The notes under the pieces are model-generated. The model worked only from the letters and a program-made list of their open reading frames with translations, searched no databases and was not told the origin of the DNA. The position numbers and the translations under genes are program-made. A stretch of 64,000 nucleotides of DNA from Bacteroidota bacterium (lineage in GTDB: Bacteria > Bacteroidota > Rhodothermia > Rhodothermales > UBA10348), in contig JAJCYR010000056.1 in NCBI GenBank assembly GCA_029262775.1, forward strand, positions 248,001 to 312,000, in the 5' to 3' direction. The first letter of the stretch is position 1; every line of letters begins with the position of its first letter. Of the stretch, positions 45,277 to 53,958 are shown one piece after another.

Positions 45277-45867
45277 TTACGACAAAGCCTCGGCCGGTAC
45301 ACAGGTCAAAAATGCGTGCACCAGTTCGCGCTCAATCTCAAGCCAGCCCGCATTTTCATACCAGTCGGATGTAGCCTGAACGAGGGCTGGCCCGTCTGCT
45401 CCCTCCTCCTGCAACTGTTTGCGATGCGAGACCAGTTTTCTGGCCTTGGGGCCCCACGTGCACAAATCGTTTCCCGCGCTGTCGCGCACGATGAGCTTCG
45501 GTACGGATCGCCCACCATTGGTCAGGTAGCGGTCCATCAGTTCCAGGTTTTCGTCGCGGACATAGATTTCGAGCGTGATGTCGCTGCCGAGATCGGGAAT
45601 GGAATCGATGACAGGAAACGAGTAGGCAGAATCAATGCACCAGTCCTCGGTCAGGTAGAGCAGACGCGCGCCTTGGGGCAGCGCACTGACAGCCTCCCGA
45701 AAAGCATCCGATGGCTTGAAACGCTCGGAAACGGCCTGTTGGCGCTCCCAATTGTATTTGGAGTAGAAAAAGTACTTCCGCTCGTCGGGAGACATGCCGG
45801 CACGCGAGCGCAAGAGACCTTCCTGCCAGCGTTTCCGGTATGCGGTACTTGTGAGTGGTGTTGCCAT
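45277..45867 (-). CDS. Thioredoxin-family protein with a single active-site cysteine
   Basis: A 196-residue thioredoxin-fold protein resembling the thioredoxin_9 group common in Bacteroidota. The active-site position reads YLTEDWCIDSAYSFPVID (about 78-95), so the usual CxxC is CxxS/A with one Cys. GGRSVPKLIV supplies the cis-Pro loop, and WGPKARKL follows. ATG at 45867 is preferred because the additional 26 residues of the open frame are basic and unlike the family. A monothiol, chaperone-like or bacillithiol/CoA-linked role is possible. It is 30 bp upstream of the TerB-like gene on the same strand. Confidence 0.75.
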   Translation of the reverse strand: MATPLTSTAYRKRWQEGLLRSRAGMSPDERKYFFYSKYNWERQQAVSERFKPSDAFREAVSALPQGARLLYLTEDWCIDSAYSFPVIDSIPDLGSDITLEIYVRDENLELMDRYLTNGGRSVPKLIVRDSAGNDLCTWGPKARKLVSHRKQLQEEGADGPALVQATSDWYENAGWLEIERELVHAFLTCVPAEALS

Positions 45868-45946
45868 GACGCGGTGCACTTCGGTTTGTGAGAATTTCAG
45901 GTACTTGCTGCGGATGATACCGTTCGCCTTGGTGTGCCGAAGCAAC

Positions 45947-47728
45947 TTATCTGTTACAACAACTTCCTATGTAGGCGGCGTGCGCATCCAGATACTGTTC
46001 GGTGTACATGGCAGCGAGGTCTCGGGTAGCCATAAAATGAGCGGAAAAGCCCGGGCGTACGGGGTCAATGCAGAGCGCTGCCGCATGGCGGAAATGCTCG
46101 AGGAGGTCGAGGGGATCCTCATCTCCCACCGCTATTCTGATGGTGGTTGCAGCAATACCGGCGCTGCGGAGCGCTTCCGGGCTGAGTTCGCTATGTGACG
46201 TGAAAGCCGGGCATAGAACGGTGGTATTGCACTGGCCGAGCGAGACCTGGTGGTGAAACGCAGGCGAAAGGCTGTCAAAGAAACTTACGAAGGTTTCCCG
46301 GGGTAATCCGGCCTGCTCAAAGTCGATCGTAAAAAGGGGTGCGGGGAGCCCGAATCGCAACTCCTTCCTGGCGAGGGCATGATTTGGATTGCTTTCCAGT
46401 GCATTCGAGTGCACGGTGATGTCCGGATGTGCATCCAGGAACACAGCCATGAGCCGCGTGCTGATGGTCTTTCGGAGCATGCGAAGATCGAGTGTGCGTA
46501 TACCGGAAATGACCTCGAAGGCCTTGTCCGAGTCGAGAAACGCACCCTTGATGAAATAGGCATCCCAGAACAGCGTGTCGTTCCATGAGACACCGCCAAA
46601 GGTTTCTCCCTTTGGAATGAACATACGTTTGTTCTCGGCAATCACAACACCAGCCGTGGCGTTGCCCGAACCCGTAAGATCCTTCGTATAGGAGTGCACG
46701 AGGTAATCAGGGCGCTCGGCCATGTCGTCCCGCTGCAGGGGCTTGGATAAAAACGGTGTGGAAATGGTAGCATCGTGAATCACAGTCCACCCCCGCTCAT
46801 GCGCCACGCGCGAAATACCGGATACATCCAGAACGTATCCGTGCGGATTACACGGCGACTCCAAATACACGACAACACGCCCTTTCCGGCCGAGTCGCTC
46901 GGAATACTCCGCTTCGACCTGCTCGGCGTGGAGGGCAAAGCCGGCTGCGTCGTATCCATCGAACCAGGACAACCCGACGTTCATTTTCCGCGGGTTGGCG
47001 TAATAATCGGCCAGCAGCTGGTGGGTGCCGCCGTAGACGTTGCGGCTGGCAATGATGATGTCCTCATGGCCCAGGACATGGCCCAGCAGCGTATCGATGG
47101 CGGCCATCCCGGAATTGAAGTTCCAGGCGAGGTACTGATCGGCGTACGGACCGGCCTCGAGGTCCACAATGTAGTTGGCGAGTGAAATCGACGTCGGATT
47201 CAGGAGCCGAGAATAGATTTCGTGCAGTTGCTCCTTGCCGTGAAAGGCGTCATCGACCCATTCCGTGCACGCATAGATGTACGTAGCGGTGCGCACGATA
47301 ACGGGGGTAGCGGAAAAAAGGGCCGTGACGTTGTCGAAAATGGGGTATGGGCCTTTTGCCTGCTGCGAGGCATCGGAAAAGCCGAGTGCCTGGTAGCTCT
47401 TGCGAAAGGGGTTCTGGGCGGTGTCGAGGATCTTGGCAATCTGGAAGGAGAGGAATTTCTTCGCCGAGAAACAGGCAATGCGATCTTTCTCGTCCAGTGA
47501 ATCCATGACCTCGGCCGTCACGCGCCAGAGCCGGGCGACGTCGGCGTGAGCCGCATAGAGGTGTTTCACGGCTTCCAAGAGGGCCTCTCCCACCGGGCTT
47601 TCGGGTTGCAGGCCGAAGTGGAGCAGCTGCTCCCGGGCCAGTTCATCTATGGTCTCGGCGCTCGTGCTGGATCGCCGGGGAGATAGCATGCGAATGGCTT
47701 CCTGGTCCGTCATCATATGCGGGATCAA
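45947..47728 (-). CDS. Cys/Met-metabolism PLP-dependent enzyme with long N-terminal extension
   Basis: A 593-residue fold-type I enzyme of the cystathionine gamma-synthase/methionine gamma-lyase group. Cofactor-binding segments are NSGMAAIDTLLGHVLGHED (about 203-221), SRNVYGGTHQLLADYY, ESPCNPHGYVLDV, HDATISTPFLSKPLQ and the Schiff-base Lys in VHSYTKDLTGSGNATAGVV (about residue 346). About 150 residues precede this core and match nothing I recognise; canonical members are near 400 residues. An Lrp-type regulator is divergent across 85 bp of AT-rich DNA with repeated operator-like sites, suggesting amino-acid-responsive control. The reaction (synthase or lyase) is not decided by sequence. Confidence 0.88.
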   Translation of the reverse strand: MIPHMMTDQEAIRMLSPRRSSTSAETIDELAREQLLHFGLQPESPVGEALLEAVKHLYAAHADVARLWRVTAEVMDSLDEKDRIACFSAKKFLSFQIAKILDTAQNPFRKSYQALGFSDASQQAKGPYPIFDNVTALFSATPVIVRTATYIYACTEWVDDAFHGKEQLHEIYSRLLNPTSISLANYIVDLEAGPYADQYLAWNFNSGMAAIDTLLGHVLGHEDIIIASRNVYGGTHQLLADYYANPRKMNVGLSWFDGYDAAGFALHAEQVEAEYSERLGRKGRVVVYLESPCNPHGYVLDVSGISRVAHERGWTVIHDATISTPFLSKPLQRDDMAERPDYLVHSYTKDLTGSGNATAGVVIAENKRMFIPKGETFGGVSWNDTLFWDAYFIKGAFLDSDKAFEVISGIRTLDLRMLRKTISTRLMAVFLDAHPDITVHSNALESNPNHALARKELRFGLPAPLFTIDFEQAGLPRETFVSFFDSLSPAFHHQVSLGQCNTTVLCPAFTSHSELSPEALRSAGIAATTIRIAVGDEDPLDLLEHFRHAAALCIDPVRPGFSAHFMATRDLAAMYTEQYLDAHAAYIGSCCNR

Positions 47729-47800
47729 ATTATATTTGGTGTAATGGCCGTATTTTCGTATATAATTTGTTAAATAGTTACAAGAACCGAATTATATACG
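47725..47800. promoter_or_regulatory. Lrp-type operator region with three related sites
   Basis: The AT-rich gap between the PLP enzyme and the Lrp gene holds CAAATTATATTTG (about 47726-47738, a dyad), CGTATATAATTTG (47757-47769) and CGAATTATATACG (47788-47800). The last two are inverted copies of one another with one mismatch. Multiple phased AT-rich dyads are typical of Lrp/AsnC sites. Promoters for both genes must lie in the same stretch. Confidence 0.65.
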
Positions 47801-47813
47801 GGATTATTCACAC

Positions 47814-48290
47814 ATGAAACGGATTGACCGAACAGATGAACGCATTCTGAGCCTTCTGCAGAAGAATGCACGAACCAGCAATCGCGACGTGGCGGAGGCC
47901 ACGGGCGTCTCACCCTCCACGGCGCTCGAGCGTACGAGACGCTTGGAAGAGATCGGGGTCATTCGGGGCTATCACGCCGACGTGGATCCAGTCCATATGG
48001 GCGTAAATCTGCTGGCGCTGATAGCCATCCGCCTGACGAAGCACAAACCGGGGGGCGTGCGGGATTTCATGGCGCACGCCGAGTGCCTGAAAGAAGTCCG
48101 TGAGGTCTACCACGTGGCCGGTGCAGACGACTTCCTGTTGCACGTGGCGGTCCGGGACTCGGAACACCTCAGGCGTTTTGTCCTCGAATCCGTGACGGCG
48201 CGGCCCGAAGTGGATCACGTCGAGACCAACCTCATATTCGCCCATGAGGCGAACCACGCCCTTCCTTCTCTCTGGAATAACGACGACTGA
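47814..48290 (+). CDS. Lrp/AsnC-family transcriptional regulator
   Basis: A 158-residue feast/famine regulator. The N-terminal helix-turn-helix is RIDRTDERILSLLQKNARTSNRDVAEATGVSPSTALERTRRLEEIGVI (positions 3-50). The C-terminal RAM/ligand-binding domain includes VREVYHVAGADDFLLHVAVRDSEHL (about 97-121), where amino acids bind at the dimer interface. It is divergent from the PLP enzyme and most likely controls it and itself through the intervening sites. It converges on the permease gene with 9 bases between, and a short CTGACG/CGTCAG hairpin spans that junction. Confidence 0.95.
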   Translation: MKRIDRTDERILSLLQKNARTSNRDVAEATGVSPSTALERTRRLEEIGVIRGYHADVDPVHMGVNLLALIAIRLTKHKPGGVRDFMAHAECLKEVREVYHVAGADDFLLHVAVRDSEHLRRFVLESVTARPEVDHVETNLIFAHEANHALPSLWNNDD

Positions 48291-48299
48291 CGCAGGCCG

Positions 48300-50909
48300 T
48301 CAGCACCGGAGATTGTCCACCACACGGGAACGGGCTGCACGTACTGTCTGGGATGCGACCGTCAACACCGCCAGGAAGGCAATAAGGAGGACCGCCCCGG
48401 CTATCGTTGCAACGTTCGGTTGAATACCATTGCTCAGATTCGACAACCAGAAATTGTTCACCAGCCAAGCAATGGGTGACCCAATGGCCACGCCAATCAG
48501 CATCGTGACGATCGTCTCCCTGGATAGCAGTAAAGCCACCTGTTCGTGCGACGCACCCAATGCCTGGCGTATTCCGATTTCACGCGTTCGGTGACGGGCA
48601 GCGTACATGGCCATGCCGAACAGCCCCAGGCACGAAATGAGCACGGCGAAGAACGCAAATACACCGATGATGGACAGCAGGTCAGCAAATATGAGGACGA
48701 TGAAGTTGTCGGTCAGTTCATCATCCAGGACCTGCAGGATGGGTGCGTGAACGGTCGGCAGTTGTGACCACTCCCTCGTAATTCCCGAAATGGCATCCTG
48801 TACGCCACCCGGTACGGTTGTGACGACTGCGTACCGGAAGTCGGCTGGCCGGTATCGGACCGAAATGGGATCGCCTGAACGCGTCGGATCTGCCGATATG
48901 AAATCGGCGATGACACCGATGACAGTGGTTGGATGACCGTCCACCGTCAAAATGGCGCCCACAGCATCCACTGGGGATGTAAACCGAAGGGTCTTCACCG
49001 CTGACGCCCCGAGGATTACGGCATCGGTCGAGTCGGTGGCACGTGCCGGGTCGAAATTGCGCCCGGCCAACAGCGTGAGGCCCATCACGTCAATCCAGGT
49101 CTCATCGACTGAGAAATGATGGGAATTGACGGAATCGGCCAAGCTCGATCGGTTCAGCCAGGCGCCATTCGTGGAGCCAAGTCCCGGGACCTTATCGCTG
49201 CCGGCAATTCGCAGTATCGATGGATTCGACGCAAGCGTGCTTTTCAGCTGATTGAACGGCACATCCTGAAGGGCGATGTTGACGATGTGCTCCCGGTTGA
49301 AACCGTAGTCCGTGTTGGCCATGTGCCGGAACTGTCCGAGCATCATGAGCGAGGTCACCACAAAGACGATTGAAAACGCAAATTGCGCGGTTGTAACCAC
49401 TTTCCGGAAGCGCCCCCGTTCCGGATTTCCGCCAGAGCCTGTTCCGGCCAGGACGGCCGTGGGATCGATTCGGGTGAACCTGCTGGCCGGATAGGTTCCG
49501 GCCAGGATTCCGACACCCAACGTGAATGCGATGGCAAGGCCATATATCCACATATCCTTGCCCAGGTCAATCAAGATCTGGTTCTCGGAAAATGAAATGA
49601 GTGCCAGGCTGTTGAAAGCCGGAAGCAGCCACGTCAGGATGCCTCCCGCCAGGAATAGAGCCAACAGGGCAATGAGCACGGCCTCCACAATGAATTGCAG
49701 GAATATGGAAGATTTTCCTGCCCCCATCGTCCGCCGGATACCGATTTCCTTGAAACGGGTCGTGCCGCGGGCGATGGTCAGTGTGACATAGTTGAATCCG
49801 GCTATCAGCATGACGACCAGTCCAAACCCGGCCAGGAAAATGGCGGCAATCCGTGGCATGACCGCTCCAAGTTGGTTGGCCATGAGGGCGCCCAGATTTA
49901 TCTCCGTCAGCGGCTGCAGAATGAACGCATCGTAGCGGTGCTCGCCGGATGGATCCGTATAGGCTGATGTCCGGAGCCGCTCCAGTGTTTGCTGCAGGCG
50001 GGAAATGGCGTTCTCCGGAAGAACCACGTAGGTATAAGAGCGGGACATCGACATCCGCCAATCTGCAATCTGCGGGGCTGCGTCGGGATCCTCGGTCAAG
50101 GTGGACAGCGATGCCAATGCATCGAATCGAAAATGGCTGTGGGGATTCGCCTCAATGAGTCCGGTTACCGTGAACGTCCTTCCTCCCGGCTCAATGAGCA
50201 CCTGCCCCACTGGATCGACATCCCGGCCGAACAACTTGGTGGCAGACTCCGGTGTGAGCACGATGGATCCAGGGGCTGCAAGCGCCGACTCCGGGTCTCC
50301 ATCGAGCAGCGGGAAGTCGAACGTCGCCAGAAAGTCCGGGCCAGCGTACATTCCCGGAATCTGGAGGGCATCGTCACCGACAATGAACTCGCCTGTAAAG
50401 CCATCTCTGACATGTACGGCGCTTTCCACTCCGATGCCTTCGGCCAGCAACAACTCGGCCATGGTCGATGGCGATGTCGCGTACATTTCCGAGTCCACAT
50501 TGGAAGGTGATTTGTAGTCCGAGACGATCCGGTAGGTTCTGTCGGCGTCCTCATGGAACGTGTCGTACCGTCGCTGGTCGGCGATGAAGAGCAGCACGAG
50601 CAGACACAACGCCATGCTGACACCCAATCCGAATACATTGATGGCTGAAAAGACGGCATTGCGGGAAACAACCCGGTAGCCTGTTTTGAGATGGTGTGTC
50701 CACATCATGGCGAGCCACAGGAGATATTGTTGAAGGAGAAACAGGAAGGAATGCAGGATGACAGCCAGCAGGCGGGAACGGGCCCTTGCCGGTCCGTACT
50801 CGGATGCATACCAGACGTGTTCTTCGGAAAGGTCACCGACGAGGTGATGCAGATCCTTGGGCAACAGGTACGCCAGTACACGAAGGGGTATGGGTTCCCG
50901 GATGCTCAA
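48300..50909 (-). CDS. FtsX/MacB-type ABC transporter permease with permease-prefix domain
   Basis: A permease of about 869 residues. The N-terminal prefix PIPLRVLAYLLPKDLHHLVGDLSEEHV is followed by two copies of the MacB_PCD periplasmic plus FtsX membrane unit. Each unit ends in the family pattern ETIGIRR-like FKEIGIRRTMGA and TREIGIRQALGAS. About eight or nine membrane segments are visible. No ATP-binding subunit lies beside it. The frame is open to an ATG at 51005, but that would overlap padR by 100 bases. TTG at 50907-50909 gives a TTGA overlap with the padR stop and starts right at the prefix domain, so it is preferred. PadR very likely regulates it. Confidence 0.85.
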   Translation of the reverse strand: MSIREPIPLRVLAYLLPKDLHHLVGDLSEEHVWYASEYGPARARSRLLAVILHSFLFLLQQYLLWLAMMWTHHLKTGYRVVSRNAVFSAINVFGLGVSMALCLLVLLFIADQRRYDTFHEDADRTYRIVSDYKSPSNVDSEMYATSPSTMAELLLAEGIGVESAVHVRDGFTGEFIVGDDALQIPGMYAGPDFLATFDFPLLDGDPESALAAPGSIVLTPESATKLFGRDVDPVGQVLIEPGGRTFTVTGLIEANPHSHFRFDALASLSTLTEDPDAAPQIADWRMSMSRSYTYVVLPENAISRLQQTLERLRTSAYTDPSGEHRYDAFILQPLTEINLGALMANQLGAVMPRIAAIFLAGFGLVVMLIAGFNYVTLTIARGTTRFKEIGIRRTMGAGKSSIFLQFIVEAVLIALLALFLAGGILTWLLPAFNSLALISFSENQILIDLGKDMWIYGLAIAFTLGVGILAGTYPASRFTRIDPTAVLAGTGSGGNPERGRFRKVVTTAQFAFSIVFVVTSLMMLGQFRHMANTDYGFNREHIVNIALQDVPFNQLKSTLASNPSILRIAGSDKVPGLGSTNGAWLNRSSLADSVNSHHFSVDETWIDVMGLTLLAGRNFDPARATDSTDAVILGASAVKTLRFTSPVDAVGAILTVDGHPTTVIGVIADFISADPTRSGDPISVRYRPADFRYAVVTTVPGGVQDAISGITREWSQLPTVHAPILQVLDDELTDNFIVLIFADLLSIIGVFAFFAVLISCLGLFGMAMYAARHRTREIGIRQALGASHEQVALLLSRETIVTMLIGVAIGSPIAWLVNNFWLSNLSNGIQPNVATIAGAVLLIAFLAVLTVASQTVRAARSRVVDNLRC

Positions 50910-51226
50910 TTCGACGGCACGGGGGTCAGGCCGGCCCAGGCGGTTTCGGTCAATGCCCGCACTGCGGAAAGCGCCCGTATACCCTTGTCTGACAATCGAT
51001 AACATTTCTTGGAACGACCTCCGCGGACATCTATCGGATCACTGTCCCAGCTTTCGAGGAAACCGGACCGGGCCAACCGCTTCAGCGGACTGTAAACGGC
51101 ACCGATCGACCATTCCGAGCCGGTCAGTTCGCCCAGCATGGACCGGATGGTCAAACCGTAAGCGTCTGACTGAAGACGCCAGACAACCAACAGTATGAGT
51201 TCTTCCGTACGAGAGAGATAGTCCAT
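50906..51226 (-). CDS. PadR-family transcriptional regulator
   Basis: A 106-residue winged-helix repressor. The PadR signature is clear: LSRTEELILLVVWRLQSDAYGLTIRSML (about 4-31), then SIGAVYSPLKRLARSGFLESW (about 40-60) and GGRSKKCYRLSDKG (about 68-81). It is the first gene of an operon with the permease, a recurrent pairing. A perfect 10-bp inverted repeat lies 2 bases upstream of its start codon and probably forms its own operator. Confidence 0.93.
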   Translation of the reverse strand: MDYLSRTEELILLVVWRLQSDAYGLTIRSMLGELTGSEWSIGAVYSPLKRLARSGFLESWDSDPIDVRGGRSKKCYRLSDKGIRALSAVRALTETAWAGLTPVPSN

Positions 51227-51227
51227 G

Positions 51228-51256
51228 GTATTTGTTCGGTATAATAGAACAAATAC
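51228..51256. promoter_or_regulatory. PadR operator candidate overlapping a -10 box
   Basis: GTATTTGTTC (51228-51237) and GAACAAATAC (51247-51256) are perfect inverted arms around a 9-base spacer containing TATAAT. The arms lie between divergent padR and the phosphatase lipoprotein gene, so a bound PadR dimer could block promoters in both directions. Confidence 0.75.
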
Positions 51257-51286
51257 GTGGGTTCTGGTTGGTGGTTACATTCCTGG

Positions 51287-51880
51287 ATGAAAAAACTTTT
51301 CCCAGCCCTCTCGGTGCTCGCGTGCATCCTTTCTGCGTGTACGTCATCGCCTTCGACCACCGATCGCCACGTTTTTGTCGTCCGGCACGCCGAAAAATGT
51401 ACGCTCCCTGCCGACGATCCACCGCTCACGCCTGCTGGCCGTCAACGCAGCCAAGACCTGATCGGGGCATTGGCAACAGAAGACATTGGCGCGGTGTATT
51501 CAACCCCGTTCGTGCGCACGTTGGAAACCGTTACTCCCATCGCCGAGGAGAGAGGACTTGATATCATCCGGACACCGATGTTTTCCGGCTTCGTGCAGGC
51601 TCTGGCTGACACCGCGCGCGCGTCCACCGAGAACGGAATCCTGGTGTCGGGACACAGCAATACCGTAGCACGATTGGTCAATGTGTTGGTGGGCACAGAC
51701 TATCCAGATCTGGACGAATCGGTATACGACCTCTTGTACGTGGTTACCCTCAGGGCGGACAGCACAGAAAGGGTCGAAGTGCGGACGTATGGCGGGCCAT
51801 CCATGGGCGTCGCTGATTGCAGAAATCGGAGCCAGGAACCTCAGTTGGCACCTGGCCTGTCGGTAGAGACCGGGCCGGTG

Positions 51881-51883
<3 letters not shown>
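51287..51883 (+). CDS. Histidine phosphatase-family lipoprotein
   Basis: A 198-residue protein. MKKLFPALSVLACILSAC is a lipoprotein signal with lipobox LSAC (Cys at about 18). The mature part is a phosphoglycerate-mutase-like histidine phosphatase: catalytic His in FVVRHAEKC (about 29-37), ARG-equivalent VYSTPFVRTLETV (about 70-82) and the second His in VSGHSNTVARLV (about 119-130). An envelope-anchored member should act on periplasmic phosphate esters; the substrate is unknown. ATG at 51287 is used because it begins the signal peptide. The TAG stop overlaps the 3' end of the tRNA on the other strand. Confidence 0.88.
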
Positions 51884-51953
<70 letters not shown>

Positions 51954-52026
51954 GTGCTCAGGCGCTCATCTACTCGCATGAGGGGGTCGGGTTTCCGGGC
52001 GGGTGCGACAGCGTTCTGGTAATCTT

Positions 52027-53958
52027 CTATACATCCAATTCGTCAGCTTCTTCGGCGCGGTTCATGATGAAATTGAATCGTGCGGCAGGATCCTTGCCCA
52101 TGAGGTCCGAAATGGTCTGCTCCGTCACCATGCGTTCCGTGTCGGGAATGGTGACCTGCAGGAGGCGCCGCGTATCCGGGTTCAGCGTGGTTTCGTTCAG
52201 CGTGGCGGGCATCATTTCGCCAAGGCCCTTGAACCGCTGCAGTTCGATTTTTGACTTGGGATTGGACCGTTTGATTTTAGCCACAATCCGCTCCCGGTCC
52301 TGTTCGTCGAGCGCCCACCAGGTCTTTTTGCCCGCATCGATTCGGAAAAGCGGTGGCTGGGCAATGTATACGTAACCTCCGTCAAAAAGGGGGCGCATGT
52401 ACCGGTAAAGGAACGTAAGAAGGAGCGTCGAAATATGGTGCCCGTCCGAGTCGGCATCCATGAGCAGGATGATTTTGTGGTAGCGCAGTTTCGACAGGTC
52501 CAGATTGTCACCGATACCGCAGCCGAGCGCCTGCACGACGTTGGAGAGCTCCTTGTTTTCGGTGACTTTCTTGAGCGTGGCCTGCTCGGCGTTGAGCACC
52601 TTGCCCCTGAGTGGTAGCACAGCCTGTGTCTGGCGGCTGCGCCCCTGCTTCGCAGACCCGCCGGCCGAGTCCCCCTCCACAATGAACAACTCGCTTTCCG
52701 CGGGATCGGTCGATGAACAATCGGTCAGTTTGCCGGGCAAGTTGAGCCGGTGGGACACGTTCGACTTGCGCCGTACGCTCGACGCCGCTGCCCGGCTCGC
52801 CTGACGGGCTTTGGCCGCTTGGACAATGCGCGTGGCAATGGCATCGCCGGTTGTTGGATGTTGGGTCAGGAACTGCTCGAGATCAAGGCGGACAGCACTC
52901 GTAACGAGCGACTTGATCTCCGGGTTATTGAGTTTCTCCTTGGTCTGGCCCTGGAATTGCGGATCGACCACGAACAGGTTGATGATCCCGACAATGCCCT
53001 CCCGAATGTCATCGGCCGTGATGTCGAGCTTGCGCGGCAAAAGGTCGTGCGTGTCCATATAGGCCCGGACGGCCGAGCGGATGGCGTCCCGGAATCCCTG
53101 TTCGTGCGTACCACCATCTTTCGTCGAAATGCCGTTCACAAACGAACGGACCACCTCGCGCGGCGCCTCGGTCCACTGCAGGGCGACTTCTACCCGCGCT
53201 CCACCCGTCATTCCTTCCTGCCGTACGACGAACGGGTCAGCATGGACTGGACGCGATGCGGACACCTCCAGCAGATGCTGCTGGAATTCTGCGATTCCGC
53301 CCTCATGGTGGTATTCGTGGCGCTCACCGGTGACTTCATTTCGGAACGCAATACGCAGTGCCCCATTGAGATAGGCCTTCGTCTCAAGGTTGTCTGTGAT
53401 CCACTCCGGATCGAAGTCAAGCGTCTCGAAGATCTCCGGATCGGGCCGGAAAAACAGGGTCGTGCCCGTACCGCGGCTGACGGGGCCGGTTTTTTTGAGT
53501 TTTGTGACGGGCGCCCCCTTTGCATAGCGTTGCTCCCAGACGCCACCGTCCCGTTTGATGGTGACGACGAGCTCTTCCGAAAGCGCGTTCACAACGCTTG
53601 CGCCTACGCCGTGCAGGCCACCCGATGTGATGTAGTTCGACGAATCGAACTTGCCACCCGCATGAAGCGTCGTCAGAATGAGCTCGACGGTCGGGATTTT
53701 CCGGGTCGGGTGGTTGTCCACCGGAATGCCCCGCCCATTGTCCGAGACCGTCATGGAGCGGCCGTCCCGGTGGAGGATGACTTCAATATGCGACGCATAC
53801 CCATTGGTGGCCTCGTCGACAGCGTTATCGACCACCTCCCACAGCAGGTGATGCAGGCCCGGCTTGCCGGTGCCGCCTATGTACATGCCGGGGCGCTTCC
53901 GGACCGGATCGAGTCCTTCCAGGACCTGGATGTTTTCGCCAGTATAACTTGCGCTCAT
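52027..53958 (-). CDS. parE: Type II DNA topoisomerase subunit B (ParE-like; GyrB possible)
   Basis: A 643-residue ATPase subunit. The GHKL ATP site has [26 protein letters not shown] and [14 protein letters not shown]. The TOPRIM domain has [20 protein letters not shown] (Glu nucleophile-associated, about 422-441) and [11 protein letters not shown] (DxD metal site). [10 protein letters not shown] completes the signature. The length and adjacency to a short 773-residue A subunit favour topoisomerase IV over gyrase, but the two cannot be separated with certainty from this window. Its start overlaps the parC stop by 4 bases. Confidence 0.9.
   Translation of the reverse strand: MSASYTGENIQVLEGLDPVRKRPGMYIGGTGKPGLHHLLWEVVDNAVDEATNGYASHIEVILHRDGRSMTVSDNGRGIPVDNHPTRKIPTVELILTTLHAGGKFDSSNYITSGGLHGVGASVVNALSEELVVTIKRDGGVWEQRYAKGAPVTKLKKTGPVSRGTGTTLFFRPDPEIFETLDFDPEWITDNLETKAYLNGALRIAFRNEVTGERHEYHHEGGIAEFQQHLLEVSASRPVHADPFVVRQEGMTGGARVEVALQWTEAPREVVRSFVNGISTKDGGTHEQGFRDAIRSAVRAYMDTHDLLPRKLDITADDIREGIVGIINLFVVDPQFQGQTKEKLNNPEIKSLVTSAVRLDLEQFLTQHPTTGDAIATRIVQAAKARQASRAAASSVRRKSNVSHRLNLPGKLTDCSSTDPAESELFIVEGDSAGGSAKQGRSRQTQAVLPLRGKVLNAEQATLKKVTENKELSNVVQALGCGIGDNLDLSKLRYHKIILLMDADSDGHHISTLLLTFLYRYMRPLFDGGYVYIAQPPLFRIDAGKKTWWALDEQDRERIVAKIKRSNPKSKIELQRFKGLGEMMPATLNETTLNPDTRRLLQVTIPDTERMVTEQTISDLMGKDPAARFNFIMNRAEEADELDV

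Noticed and set aside
50910-51005. Longer N-terminus for the permease from ATG 51005
   Set aside because: It would overlap padR by 100 bases and adds residues unlike the prefix domain; the TTGA-coupled start is more plausible.
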